Source: CAVRQM01 sp963822705 (GTDB taxonomy: Bacteria > Pseudomonadota > Alphaproteobacteria > Acetobacterales > Acetobacteraceae). From it: a stretch of 64,000 bases of DNA. Below, in pieces: positions 1-10,421 of the stretch. Position 1 is the stretch's first letter. Each line of letters begins with the position of its first letter. The notes beneath the pieces are model-generated. The model was not told the DNA's origin. It worked only from the letters and a program-made list of their open reading frames with translations, and did not search any database. The DNA lies in NCBI GenBank assembly GCA_963822705.1, contig CAWGIX010000010.1, positions 482,829 to 546,828 of the forward strand, read 5' to 3'. The translations under genes and the position numbers were made by a program.

Positions 1-1635
1 GCCGGCCGCGACTTCGGCCATGCGGTCGCGGATGGCTCGCGCTGCCGCCGCCGCGGCCTGGCCGTTCAGGTCGCTGCCGGACGACGCAGCAGTGGGCGAG
101 GTGTTGGGGACTTTTGCCGTGCTGGTCGCCGTGATTTTGACACGCTCCACCGGAATGCCGAAAATTTCTCCGACCACTTGCGCCACCTTTATGTAGACGC
201 CCTGGCCCATTTCGGTGCCGCCGTGGTTCAGCATGACGCTGCCGTCCGTGTAGACGTGCACCAGCGCGCCGGCTTGGTTCAGATGAATCAAGGTGAACGA
301 AATGCCGAATTTGACCGGCGTCAGCGCCAGCCCGCGCTTTACCCACTCGTTTTCCGCATTGAATTTCTGCACCACCTGCCGTCGGGCATCGTACTCAGCA
401 GATCGAGAAAGCTCGTCCACGAGCTGGTGGATGACGTTGTCCTCCACGGTCATGTGGTACGGCGTGATGTTGCGCTCGCCGATGCCGTAGAAATTCCGCC
501 GCCGCACTTCCAATGGGTCGAGATCCAGATGGCGCGCGATCTCGTCCAGCACGTGCTCGATGCCGAACATCCCCTGCGGACCGCCGAAGCCGCGGAACGC
601 GGTGTTGCTGACCGTGTGCGTCTTGCAACGATACGAGGTAATCTGTACGTGCGGAAACCAATAGGCGTTGTCCGCGTGAAACATCGTGCGGTCGTTGATC
701 GCCGCGGACAGGTCGGGCGAGAAGCCGCAGCCGCCGGCGAACTCGAAGGCGATCGCCTGGATGCGGCCCTGGGCGTCGAACCCCACGTCGTAGTCGATGC
801 GGAAATGGTGGCGCTTGCCGGTCAGAATCATGTCGTCGTCGCGATCGAGCCGCAGCTTTACCGGGCGCCGCGTGCGCGCGGCCAGCAAGGCGGCGATGAC
901 CGCAATCTGCGACGCCTGGCTCTCCTTGCCGCCAAAACCACCGCCCATGCGCCGCGTCTCGCACACGACCGCATGGTCGGGGATCGCCAACGCACGCGCA
1001 ACAAGGTGCTGGACCTCGGACGGATGCTGGGTGGACGAGTAGACGTGCATGTCGTCGTCCTCGCCCGGCACCGCCATGGCGACCTGGCCCTCCAGGTAAA
1101 AATGTTCCTGGCCGCCGAGATACACGCGGCCATGTAGCCGATGGCGTGCAGCGAGCAGCGCCGTTTCCGGGTCGCCGCGCCGCATTACCTGCGTGGGCAG
1201 CACGAACAGCTGCTGCTCCATCGCCTCGTCGATGGTCAGCACCGGGTGCAGCACGTCGTACTCAACATGGGCGAGCGTCGCGGCGTGATACGCCTGCTGA
1301 ATGCTGTCGGCGGCCACGGCGAACAGGCTCTGGCCGTGATACTCGACCAGCTCGTCGACAAAAATCGGGTCACCGGGAAAAGCGGGGCCGACGTCGTTCA
1401 CGCCCGGCACGTCGCGCGCGCACATCACCGCCGCCACGCCCGGCGCTTCCGCAACGCGCGACAGATCCAGCGCCTTTATCCGCGCGTGCGCATGCTCCGA
1501 AAGCTTGATGTAGGCGTGCAGCAGTTCGCGCGGCTCCGGCAGGTCGTCGATGTAGATGGCCGTGCCGCTGACGTGCTTTGCCGCGCTGTCGTGGGGGGTT
1601 TCCCGGCCCACCACCGCGGTTGCCATATGGCTCAT
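1..1635 (-). CDS. xdhB: Xanthine dehydrogenase molybdopterin-binding subunit, 3' end outside window
   Basis: Large subunit of xanthine dehydrogenase, which with the FAD/2Fe-2S subunit oxidises hypoxanthine and xanthine to urate in the cytoplasm. From the ATG at 1635 there are 545 uninterrupted codons running off the left edge, so roughly the last third of the usual 770-780 residues is missing. Visible family landmarks are PHDSAAKHVSG near the N-terminus, the molybdopterin loop RRMGGGFGGKE, TAFRGFGGPQG, and NHGGTEMGQG near the edge. These match XdhB rather than CO dehydrogenase CoxL. The start overlaps the upstream xdhA stop as ATGA. Unlike most long genes to its right it shows no frameshift, and it uses AAA, TTT, ATT and AAT codons freely, which the neighbours rarely do. 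The sequence recalls proteobacterial XdhB, so a different origin from the rest of the window is likely. Function is near certain; the host is not. Confidence 0.93.
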   Translation of the reverse strand, partial: MSHMATAVVGRETPHDSAAKHVSGTAIYIDDLPEPRELLHAYIKLSEHAHARIKALDLSRVAEAPGVAAVMCARDVPGVNDVGPAFPGDPIFVDELVEYHGQSLFAVAADSIQQAYHAATLAHVEYDVLHPVLTIDEAMEQQLFVLPTQVMRRGDPETALLAARHRLHGRVYLGGQEHFYLEGQVAMAVPGEDDDMHVYSSTQHPSEVQHLVARALAIPDHAVVCETRRMGGGFGGKESQASQIAVIAALLAARTRRPVKLRLDRDDDMILTGKRHHFRIDYDVGFDAQGRIQAIAFEFAGGCGFSPDLSAAINDRTMFHADNAYWFPHVQITSYRCKTHTVSNTAFRGFGGPQGMFGIEHVLDEIARHLDLDPLEVRRRNFYGIGERNITPYHMTVEDNVIHQLVDELSRSAEYDARRQVVQKFNAENEWVKRGLALTPVKFGISFTLIHLNQAGALVHVYTDGSVMLNHGGTEMGQGVYIKVAQVVGEIFGIPVERVKITATSTAKVPNTSPTAASSGSDLNGQAAAAAARAIRDRMAEVAAG

Positions 1636-2067
1636 GCAGCGAGCGCCTCCACGCGGGTCCGCACATCCTGTCCGGACGTTTCCAGCCACAGTTTCAGGAC
1701 CAGGTTGCGCGCAACCGTTGCGCGATAGGCGGCCGAGGCGCGCATGTCGCTGATCGGCATGCAGTGACGCGTCCAATGCCGCCATCCCGCCCTCCACAGT
1801 GGCCCGGGTCCAGGGCCGGCCGGTCACCGCCTGCTCCAGCGCGGTCGCGCGCACCGGGGTCGCCGCCATGCCACCGAACCCCGCGCGCAGCTCGCGCACC
1901 CGGCCGTTCTCGAGTCGGAGGCGAAAGACGCCCAGCACCGAGGAAATGTCTTCTTCGCGGCGCTTGCTGACCTTGTAGACGCGCACCTCTTCGCCGGGGC
2001 GCGGCAGCGGGATTTCAACCGCCTCCACGAACTCGCCTTGGGCCAGAACGGTGCGGCGGTAGCCGGT
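1632..2067 (-). pseudogene. xdhA: Xanthine dehydrogenase small subunit, C-terminal fragment (FAD domain), 5' part missing
   Basis: C-terminal ~145 residues of the FAD-binding/C-terminal part of XdhA, directly upstream of and overlapping xdhB. It reads from GYRRTVLAQGEF through PLPRPGEEVRVYKVSKR and FGGMAATPVRA to MPISDMRASAAYR and a stop at 1632. One shift of frame is needed near 1765, between AALDA and MPISDM. The N-terminal 2Fe-2S domain and the FAD-binding start are absent. Upstream of about 2067 the sequence switches, without any start codon or spacer, into the N-terminus of an unrelated alcohol dehydrogenase. The gene is therefore a fragment in this assembly, either because two molecules were joined or because of a real deletion. 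The identity follows from the sequence pattern and from the xdhA-xdhB gene order, which is standard. Confidence 0.85.
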
Positions 2068-2378
2068 GCGCGCACCCAGGCGGTGCCTGCCGCTCGCTCC
2101 ACGACGCCGACCACCTCATGGCCAGGCACAACGGTGCGGCGGGCTTCGTACGCACTGAGGATCGACGGTTGCTCCCGGCGGAAGAGGAGATCGAGGTCGG
2201 TCGCGCAGATGCCGGACAGGGACGGCCGCACCAGCACCCAGCCGGGCGCCGGAGGCGCCAGGTCGCGGACCTCGCAGACGGCGAGAGGCAGGGGCGGGCC
2301 GGCCGAGGCGGATGTCCGGCGGATCCGGCGGCGGTGGCCTGCGGCGACCAGACCCGGGTCCAGGACCAGGGCCTTCAA
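2068..2378 (-). pseudogene. Zinc-type alcohol dehydrogenase, N-terminal fragment
   Basis: About 104 residues of the GroES-like N-terminal domain of a medium-chain dehydrogenase. The probable start is the TTG at 2378, preceded by a good ribosome binding site (GGGAGG, 6 bases upstream). Recognisable pieces are KALVLDPG, VRPSLSGICATDLDLL (the catalytic-zinc cysteine of the GxCxxD motif) and VVPGHEVVGVVE. The Rossmann half is missing: around 2067-2075 the sequence changes into mid-xdhA in another frame. The codon use here (almost only G/C in third position) matches the genes to the right, so this is probably the true edge of the host genome before the foreign xdh segment. It lies divergent from the gene starting at 2495. 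Confidence 0.7.
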
Positions 2379-2494
2379 CTTCTCCCTCCCAGCCGGGGCT
2401 CCGGGTGAACCAGAGCAAGCGGTGCATTCATGGCTGGATGGGTCAGGATAGCGCCGCATTCCGCGCCCATGAGCGGCCGCACAATGTATCGCGC

Positions 2495-3601
2495 ATGGCG
2501 GATCCCGCTCCACCTCCGGAACCGCCACCTCCGCCCGGCGGCGCCGTGCCTTCGGGCTATCCGCCACTGCCGCCCCACCCGCCCGGCTGGCCGCCTCCGC
2601 CCGTGCCCTGGCGCGTGCCACCGGCACCCTGGGCGGGCGGACCCGCATGGACACAGCCACCGGGCGCCCCCGTCGGCTCCGGTCGCTTCCACTCCATGGG
2701 CGTCGGCGAGCTGCTGGACGCCATCTTCTCCGTGTACCGGCGCAACTTCCTGCTCATCGCCGCGATCAGCGCGGTCGTGCAGGTGCCGTACGCGCTGCTG
2801 CAGCTGCTGCTGTTCGAGGTTGCGGGCTTCACGTCGATCGCGAGCCTGCCCGTGGGCGGCGGCGGCATCGGAGCGGGACGTGCGCAGACGCTGACACCGG
2901 CGCAGCTGCAGACGCTGTTCGACTCGCTGCGCGGCGTGCTGCTGACCACCGGCGTCCTGCTCGCGGTGTCGCTCTTCATCATCCTGCCGCTCGCCGAGGC
3001 TGCGACGACGCGCGCTGTGAGCGATCGCTATCTCGACCGGGATGCCTCGCTGACCAGCTCGTATGCGGCTGCGCTGCGGCGTCTGCCGTCGCTCATCGTG
3101 CAGAGCCTCATCCTGCTCGCCGGGAGCCATCGGACTGCTCGTCGTGGCGCTGGGGCCTGTTCGTCGGGCTGACGGTCGCGGCGAGAGCCGCCGGTGCGCG
3201 CGCTGGGAGCACTCGTCGTGCTCGCGGCTCTCGTCTTCGCCCTGTACATGTACGCGCGGACGCTGCTCGCGCCGCCGGCCATCGTGCTGGAGGGTGTGGG
3301 TGGCTGGCAGGGCTTGGTGCGAAGCTGGCGGCTGAGCGAACGCATGGGCTGGCGGCTCGTCGGCATCCGCCTGCTGCTGCTGATCATCACCGGCATCATC
3401 GGCGGCATCCTCGGCACCGTGTTGACGCTCGCCGGCTCCGGTTTCGACACCAACGGCCAGTTCATCGTGAGCGAGGTGGCCGGCGCCATCGTCGCTGTTT
3501 TTGTCAATCCCATCACGTACATCGCGGTGACGCTCCTCTACTACGACATGCGCATCCGCAAGGAGGGATTCGACATCGAGATGCTGGCCCACTCCCTGTG
3601 A
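2495..3601 (+). CDS. Polytopic membrane protein with proline-rich N-terminus (frameshifted)
   Basis: First gene of the MoxR/DUF58 operon. From the ATG at 2495 the first ~60 residues are dominated by proline and glycine and should be a disordered cytoplasmic tail. Then come a segment starting FHSMGVGELLDAIFSVYRR and several hydrophobic helices, an arrangement seen in the glycerophosphodiester phosphodiesterase membrane-domain-like family of membrane proteins. The frame is left near 3118 and regained near 3195 through three single-base shifts. Joining them restores a continuous hydrophobic protein ending in EGFDIEMLAHSL at 3601. No catalytic motif is visible. The stop overlaps the GTG of the next gene, so the two are translated together. 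A membrane role beside the MoxR-DUF58-DUF4129 system is inferred from position only. Confidence 0.65.
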
Positions 3602-4539
3602 GGCGGCCTGCCGCCCTCGTGCCGCTCGCCCTCGGCGCCGCGTGCTGTGGCCTGCTGCAGGTGCCCAGCGTGAGCGCAGCCGGCTGCTCGACGCTCCGCT
3701 ACGTGGCCGGCGTGGATGCCGCGGCAGTGGACCTCAACGCGTCTCCGGCTCGCGTCGACGCGCGCGCACCACCCTCCAGCAGTTGCAACACGACTTCGCG
3801 CCGACGCCGTTGGTGCTGCAGCCGATCCTCGCCGATCTCGCGCTGGCGCCGCCCGGATCTCGCGGACGCGCGGACGCGGCTGCGCGCGCTGAGCGGTGTT
3901 CTCGCCGTGGCACCCGGATCGACATGCCACGTCGACGTGGCCCCGGCCGCGCACGGCGCTGCACGAGGTGTACGCGTCGCCCGTCTTCGCGGGCCTCGAT
4001 CGCAGCACGCAGCCCAGCCTGTTGAGCGACGTGCTGAACTTCCTCGGCAGCCTGCTCGGTCGGGCGGCCCAGACCCTCGGGACGGGGGGCGGCCTCGCGC
4101 TCGCCGCGGCGGTGCTCGCCGCCATCGTGCTCTTGGCGCTGCTGCGATCTCGAGGCGGCGGCTGTGCACGGCGTGCGCGGAACGCCGGTCGAACCGGACG
4201 CGAGTGACGATCCACGCTCGAGTGGCGGGCGGCGGAACGAGCCGCATCGCGACGCGACTATCGCGAGGCGGTGCGGCGCGCCTTTCGCAGCGCGCTGCTC
4301 GAGGCCGCGAGCGGCGGCGGCATGGACTTCGACCCGGCGTGGACGACCGCAGAGCTGTGCAGGTCCGTGGCGGGCGACGGCGATCTCCTCGCCGCTGCTT
4401 GCGCCGGCAGCGTCGTCGTTCGACCACGCGTGGTACTCGGGCGATCCGATCACGGAGCAGGACTGGGTGCAGGCGCGCTCGCGGTGCGATGCGCTGCGCT
4501 CCGTGGGGCGCCGCGCCGCGCGGCAGCGCATTGCGATGA
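3598..4539 (+). CDS. DUF4129 family membrane protein (frameshifted)
   Basis: Probable start is the GTG at 3598, overlapping the preceding stop. It gives an N-terminal signal sequence (PAALVPLALGAACCGLL then VPSVSA). A transmembrane segment follows at about 4080-4145 (GGGLALAAAVLAAIVLLALL). The C-terminal part around 4250-4500 carries the usual DUF4129 pattern: EAVRRAFRSALLEA, then FDPAWTTAEL, then SFDHAWYSGDPITEQDW. At least three frame shifts separate these pieces. DUF4129 proteins typically accompany MoxR ATPases, DUF58 proteins and transglutaminase-like proteins; their biochemical role is not established. The 3' end is uncertain because the reading frame at the end runs into the next start; the overlap at 4536-4539 (ATGA) is my choice. 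Confidence 0.65.
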   Translation: MRRPAALVPLALGAACCGLLQVPSVSAAGCSTLRYVAGVDAAAVDLNASPARVDARAPPSSSCNTTSRRRRWCCSRSSPISRWRRPDLADARTRLRALSGVLAVAPGSTCHVDVAPAAHGAARGVRVARLRGPRSQHAAQPVERRAELPRQPARSGGPDPRDGGRPRARRGGARRHRALGAAAISRRRLCTACAERRSNRTRVTIHARVAGGGTSRIATRLSRGGAARLSQRAARGRERRRHGLRPGVDDRRAVQVRGGRRRSPRRCLRRQRRRSTTRGTRAIRSRSRTGCRRARGAMRCAPWGAAPRGSALR

Positions 4540-5704
4540 GCCGTCGCGCGGTGCAGCCGGTGCTCGCGCTCGTGGCAGCGCTCGTCGTCGTCGCGGTCAT
4601 CACCGTGGCCATCTCCGTGCCCAACGACGAGGGCGACCCCTCCTCACATTCAGCGGGACGGCTGGGAACGCTCGCCCTGTACACGTGGTTGCAGCGTCTC
4701 GGCCTGCCCGTGTCGCGCATCAGCGGCACCTTCACGCTCTCCGGCGTCGACGTGCTGATCGAGTACGACCCGCTCACCGAATTCACAGCGTCGGACGTGA
4801 CCACGGTCGCGAGGTATCGTGCAGCACGGTGGCGACGTGGTCATGGCTGTCGCGCCGGAGAGCGCAGCCGCCGCGGCGCCGCTGCTGCAGCGGCTCGGGA
4901 TCACGTTCGCCGGCGTTCGCGGGGCCGGTTCGGCGGTGCCGGCGCAGCCATTCGACGTCGCCGACCGCGTGCACTCGGTGCCCATGGCAGGTGGCTTCGC
5001 CCTGCTGCCGACGCCGACCGTCGTACCACTCCTCGTGCAGGATCACGCCATCGCGGCCGCCGCGCAACCGCTCGGCGGAGGCGGCAGGGTGGTCGTCGTC
5101 GGTGACACGCAGCCGTTCTCCAACGACGGGCTGCGCCATGGCAGACTCCGCGCCGTTCGTGCTCAGCATCCTCGAACACGCGCGCGGCGGGCGCATCGCG
5201 TTCGACGAGTTCCACCATGGTGAGGCCGCCATGCAAGCCACCGGCGCGGCGGCGGTGTTCGACGGTCCGGTGGGCGTGGCAGCCGCGCTGGCGACCGTGG
5301 TCGTCCTCGCATTCCTGGCAGTGAACGGCCGCCGCCTGGGCCGGCCGCAGCCCGCCGGCATCACCGCCGTGCCGACCACCGTCACGTACGTCGATGCGAT
5401 GGCCAGGCTGCTGCGCCGCTCGCACGGGCGCGGCGTCGTGGCTGCGCGCTATGCGGCGGAGTTGAAGGAGCGCCTCGGTGCGCTCACCGGTGTGGATGCG
5501 AATCTCGATGACGCTGCGTTCACGGCTGCGCTCGCAGCGCTGAGCACGCCACGAAGCGCCGATGTCGCCGCGCTGCTGCAGCGAGCGCGTGGGTTGAGCG
5601 AGGGCGACGTCGGGCGATCCGGAGTTGGCGGCGCTGGCGCGCGACATCGACGCGTTGGAGGCGACGTGGAGCGGGGCCACGGCCGGCACCGCACAATGGC
5701 GCGC

Positions 5705-5708
<4 letters not shown>
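4536..5708 (+). CDS. DUF4350 domain membrane protein (frameshifted)
   Basis: Starts at ATG 4536 with an N-terminal membrane anchor (AVQPVLALVAALVVVAVITVA). The DUF4350 region follows: GTLALYTWLQRLGLPVSRI, VDVLIEYDPLTEFTASD, GGDVVMAV and GRVVVVGDTQPFSNDGL, a fold related to glutamine-amidotransferase-like domains. Further on are FDEFHHGE and a second transmembrane helix (VAAALATVVVLAFLAV), then a cytoplasmic tail ending LEATWSGATAGTAQWRA. Two or three single-base shifts (near 4815, 5140 and 5620) interrupt the frame. The stop at 5706-5708 overlaps the MoxR start as ATGA. DUF4350 next to MoxR and DUF58 is a recurring arrangement; the protein likely works with them in the envelope, but its activity is unknown. 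Confidence 0.72.
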
Positions 5709-6655
<947 letters not shown>

Positions 6656-6662
6656 TACCTGC

Positions 6663-7949
6663 GTGACGTGGCGGGGCGCGCTGCTGCTCGCCATGTGGCT
6701 GCCGCTCGTCGCCGCGGGCGCAGCCGTGAGCAGCCTGTACGCCGCGGGGCTCGTGCTGCTCGTGGCCAGCGCGGCGCTCGTGGTCATCGACGGCCGGCGT
6801 GCGGTCGGGCCGCGCCACGTGCGTGTGCAGCCGCGAGCACGACGCGCTGCTGTCGGTGGGCAGAGCCAACCCCGTGACGCTGCAAGTGCGCAGCCGTGCT
6901 GCAGCGGCGCGCGTGCACGATGAATGCCCCGCGGCTGGAGAGCCGTCGGTGCGCGGCTGGCGCGTGCGCCTTCCGGCGACCCTGCGCTACACGGTGACCC
7001 CGCGGCGCCGCGGTGAGCTGCGCTTCGAGCAGACGGTGATCCGCGCCGACGGACCGCTTCGATTGGGATGGCGGCAGTTTCGCGCCGGCGACGGCGAGAC
7101 CATCCCCGTGGAGGCGGACATCGCAGCAGTGCGCGAGTACGAAGCGCTGGCGCGCCGCGGGCAGCTGGTGGAGCTCGGGATCCGCTCGATGCGCACCCGG
7201 GGTGACGGCACCGAGTTCGAGCGAGTGCGCGACGCGGTGCCCGACGATCCGCTGCGCTCCGTCAACTGGAAGGCGACCGCACGCACCGGCAGGCTGATGG
7301 CAACCGACCTCATGCCGGAACGGGCGCAGCCGGTCGTGCTCCTGCTCGACGCGGGCCGCCTCATGGGCGTCGGCGCGGGCGAGCTGACCAAATTCGATCA
7401 TGCCGTCAACGCCGCGCTGTTGCTGGCGCACGTCGCGCTGCGCAGCGGGGACCGCGCCGGGCTCATCGCGTTCGCCGACTCCGTCACCGTCGCGCTGCCT
7501 GCGCGCGGCGGCAGCTTGCACGCTGCGGCGTGTGCTGGATGCGCTCCGTCCCATCCATGCCGGCGACACTGAAGCCGACTACCTCGTGGCGTTCGAGCAC
7601 CTGCTGCGCGTTGCAGCCGAGGCGGGCGCTGGTCGTTGTGTTCACCGACGTCCAGGATCGCGACCAGGGCGCGGCGCTCGTGGCGCAGTGCGCACGGCTG
7701 CGCCGCCGCCACCTGGTGCTGGTGGTGACGGTGCGCGACCCGGCACTCGACGACATCGCCCGCCGGGCGCCGCGCACGGCGACGGACGCCTATGCGCGCG
7801 CCGTCGCCGCAGGGCTGCTCGCCGACCGCGAGGACACGCTCGCGCTGCTCCGTAGCAGCGGCGTCGGCGTGGTGGACGCGGACGCGCGCACGCTGTCGCC
7901 CCGCCTGGTCAATCGTTATCTCGAGCTGAAGCGGCTCGCCCGGCTCTGA
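6663..7949 (+). CDS. DUF58 domain protein (frameshifted)
   Basis: Membrane-anchored DUF58 protein, the usual partner of MoxR. It starts at GTG 6663 with two hydrophobic helices (LLLAMWLPLVAAGAAV and AAGLVLLVASAALVV). The long extracellular or cytoplasmic domain contains VTPRRRGELRFEQTVIRADG and the DUF58 core EFERVRDAVPDDPLRSVNWK. Downstream is a von Willebrand A-like part with QPVVLLLDAGRLM (the D-x-G/S-x-S position is DAGRL here, so metal binding is doubtful). Three single-base shifts, near 6820, 7525 and 7625, split it; the last piece ends in LSPRLVNRYLELKRLARL. It is the last gene of the plus-strand operon and its stop is 3 bases from the stop of the converging RDD gene. Confidence 0.8.
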
Positions 7950-7952
7950 GCG

Positions 7953-8537
7953 CTACGCCGCGCGCACCACGAAGGTCGAGGCCATCTTGTCGTGCCAGCC
8001 CTGCTTCTGGGCGTCGAAGGCGGCCCAGATCAGGCCGATGCACAGCACCCAGGTGCTGATCAGCAGCCCCAGGTAGCGGCCGACGGCGCGGCCGATCGTG
8101 ATGCGCGCACCGGTGCGAGCGTCGACCACGTGCAAACCGAGCACGCGCTGGCCCAGCGTCCGCCCCTGCAGCGACCACAGCAGCACGGAGTACACGGCGG
8201 GCGCCAGCACCGTGACCAGCCACCAGAGGCCGATGCCCGGAAACAGCGGCCCGAGCCCGGTGCAGTTGGCGCTCTGGAATCCGCCGCTCGTGTTGTTGAC
8301 GACGGTGCAGTGGATGCCCGACAGGGTCGGCGCCAGGGCGATGGCGAAGACGACACCGACAGGGATGCCCACGACGAACCAGTCGATGACATAGGCAAGA
8401 ACCCGGATCCAGAAGCCGGCATAGCGCAGTCCAGGACCCGGTCCGGCCGCGGCAGCGGCCCACCCGTACGTGTACGGCGGCGGTGGATACGGTGCCGGCG
8501 GGTACGGCGGCGGCTGCGGCGGTGCTCCGTACGCCAC
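7953..8537 (-). CDS. RDD family membrane protein
   Basis: 194-residue protein with a proline/tyrosine-rich N-terminus (PPPYPPAPYPPPPYTYGW) followed by an RDD domain. The domain has AGFWIRVLAYVIDWFVVG, a helix near residues 100-125, the LQGRTLGQRVLGLHVVDARTG motif, and a final helix WVLCIGLIWAAFD. RDD proteins have three predicted membrane helices; members have been linked to ion transport, but most are uncharacterised. Start is GTG 8537, right after the ispH stop. The loop between helices 1 and 2 has two cysteines (HCTVVNN and SANCTG), possibly a disulfide outside the membrane. Frame intact. Confidence 0.85.
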   Translation of the reverse strand: MAYGAPPQPPPYPPAPYPPPPYTYGWAAAAAGPGPGLRYAGFWIRVLAYVIDWFVVGIPVGVVFAIALAPTLSGIHCTVVNNTSGGFQSANCTGLGPLFPGIGLWWLVTVLAPAVYSVLLWSLQGRTLGQRVLGLHVVDARTGARITIGRAVGRYLGLLISTWVLCIGLIWAAFDAQKQGWHDKMASTFVVRAA

Positions 8538-9416
8538 TCAGGGCTCCGGCAGCGCTTCGATGCGCGCGATCACCTGGCGCGTGATCTGCGTCGGTGTCGA
8601 CGCGCCCGCGGTGACACCGATGCGATGCATGCCCTGGAACCATTCGGGGTCGACCTCGTCCGCGTTGTCCACCAGGAACGCTGGCTTGTCTCGCCTTCTC
8701 CTGCACCACCTGCACGAGCCGCAGGCTGTTGCTGCTGCGCCTGCTGCCCACGACCACGACGCAGTCGACGTCCTTCGCGGCCAGCACCGCCGCCTCCTGC
8801 CGTTCCTGTGTGGCAAGGCAGATCTCGTTGTGCACCTCGATGTCCGGGAAGCGCACCTGCAGTCGCTCGATGATGGCCTGCGTGTCCCACATGCTCAGCG
8901 TCGTCTGGCAGGTCACCGCGAGGCGCGCGCCGGGCGGAACGGTGAGCGCATCGGCCTCGTCAGCGGTCTCGATGAGCGTGGTGCGCTCCGGCGCGATGCC
9001 CAGCACGCCGGCGGGCTCCGGATGGCCGCGCTTGCCGATGTAGACCACGTGATATCCGCGCGCGGTCAGGTCGCGCACCAGGTCGTGCGTGCGTGTGACG
9101 TCGCTGCACGTCGCATCGACCACATTGCAGTCCGCGTTCCCGAGCAGCGTCGACCACCTGCGGGCGAGATGCCGTGCGCGGTGAAGATGACCGTTCCCTC
9201 GCGCACCTGGTCGAGCCCCTTCATGCGGTCGGATTCGGCGACCAACGTGACACCGCTCGCCTCCAGCTCGCGCGTGACGTGCTCGTTGTGCACGAGGTAG
9301 CCCAGCATCGTGACCGGCTCGCCGCCACCGCGCTCCGCGCCAACACGCTTGGCGATGCGGATGGCTTCGACGACGCCGTGACAGTACCCGCGTGGGGTGA
9401 TGCGGACGACCTCCAT
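8538..9416 (-). CDS. ispH: 4-hydroxy-3-methylbut-2-enyl diphosphate reductase (frameshifted)
   Basis: Last enzyme of the MEP isoprenoid pathway: a 4Fe-4S protein that reduces HMBPP to IPP and DMAPP. The three cluster cysteines are visible in GYCHGVVEAI, VDATCSDV and NEICLATQERQ. Other signatures are TAHGISP, VVVGSRRSSNSLRL and GVTAGASTP near the end. The total span gives 292 codons, the normal length. Two single-base shifts are needed, near 9150 (after TAHGISPAG) and near 8695 (before KPAFLVDNADE). The ATG at 9416 is 7 bases after a TAGACT hexamer and has no Shine-Dalgarno sequence, suggesting a leaderless transcript. The gene sits between membrane-protein genes of the RDD/SpoIIM cluster with no obvious functional tie. 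Confidence 0.93.
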
Positions 9417-9423
9417 GATTCTC

Positions 9424-9429
9424 AGTCTA
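9424..9429 (-). promoter_or_regulatory. Putative -10 element for leaderless ispH
   Basis: TAGACT on the minus strand, followed by 7 bases (GAGAATC) and the ispH ATG at 9416. The first three bases form the stop codon of the upstream spoIIM gene. No Shine-Dalgarno sequence lies between, so transcription probably starts at or next to the start codon. No clear -35 box is seen. Confidence 0.5.
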
Positions 9430-10421
9430 CGCGGCAGCAGCGGATGGCTGGTCGAAGCGGATGGTTGGTCGCGCCGGCCGGCGCTCTCGCCCCGCGAGCG
9501 TGAGCCACGCGTACAGCAGTGCTCCGGCGGTCGCGCCGATCGCGAGCTTGGCCGCGTCGGGAATGCCGCTCGGTGACACGAAGGCCTCGAGCGTGCCGGC
9601 GACCACGAGCAACGTCGCCGCGCCGACGGCGAGGCTGACGGCGCGGCGTGCCGCGGCTGCGAGCGCGTCACCGCGTCGCAGTGGTCCCGGCCGCAGGATG
9701 GCGTCGCCGAGCATGAGGCCAGTGCCACCAGCGATGACGATGACGCTGAGCTCGATGACGCCGTGGGGCACGATCAGCGACCAGAACTGCACGTCGTACC
9801 CGCCCAGGTGCACCGCGGCTGCCACGCTTCCCAGCATCCAGCCGTTGCTCAGCAGCACCAGCGCTGTGGGCAGCCCCAGCAGCACGCCACCTGCGAAGCA
9901 GATCAGCGCGACTCTGATGTTGTTCTGGATGATGAACGACGCGGCGAACGGTGCATCGGGCACGTTGCCCTGGATGCGCCCGCGCGCCATCTCGTCGAAG
10001 AGCGACTGCGGCACGAGCGAGGAGCGCAGGTCAGGGCGCAGGTCGACGGCGATCCAGCCCGCGACGAATCCCAGCAGCAGCAGCGCGAGGCTGGCCGTGA
10101 CATACGGCCAGGCTCCGCGGAATGCGCGGGGCAACCGGGTCGCGTAGAAGTCGGCCAGCATGCGAGGTGACGTCGCCGGCGCGCGGTACAGCAGGGGATG
10201 CGCTCTGGCGCAGAGGCTGTTGAGATAGTCGGTGAGCTCCGACCCGGGGTGGTCGCGGCGGGCGATCGCCAGGTCGCTCGATGCGTGGCGCAACAACAGC
10301 CCGAAGCGCTCGGCCTGCCGGCGGTGGGTGCGCGCAAGCGGCCGCGCCGCGCCTGTCGCACCGCGGCCTCCAGCTCGGCCCAGCGCTCCTGGCGCTGCGC
10401 GACGAAGCTCTCGAGGCTCAT
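9427..10421 (-). CDS. SpoIIM family membrane protein (one frameshift)
   Basis: Polytopic membrane protein of the stage II sporulation protein M family. In non-sporulating lineages it accompanies RDD, MoxR and DUF58 genes, and it should not be read as evidence of sporulation. The N-terminus from ATG 10421 reads MSLESFVAQRQERWAELE; near 10330 one shift leads into LLLRHASSDLAIARRDHPG. Several hydrophobic segments follow, including WPYVTASLALLLLGFVAGW, NNIRVALICFAGGVLLGLP and the family stretch VPHGVIELSVIVIAGGTGL. The start overlaps the stop of the upstream RDD gene (ATGA), so the two are co-translated. Confidence 0.85.

Noticed and set aside
178..1137. Long open frame of 319 codons on the plus strand opposite xdhB
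   Set aside because: It is the antisense shadow of an XdhB frame with clear family motifs; its own translation is a low-complexity His/Arg/Val mix with no domain.
1..2067. Reading the first gene as CO dehydrogenase large subunit
   Set aside because: The sequence follows XdhB, with its start, IDDLPEP and GFGGPQG segments, and follows an XdhA-type FAD subunit; the CoxL active-site loop is not seen.
9427..10421. SpoIIM-like gene as evidence for sporulation
   Set aside because: The family is widespread in non-sporulating bacteria beside RDD, MoxR and DUF58 genes, as here, and no other sporulation gene is present.
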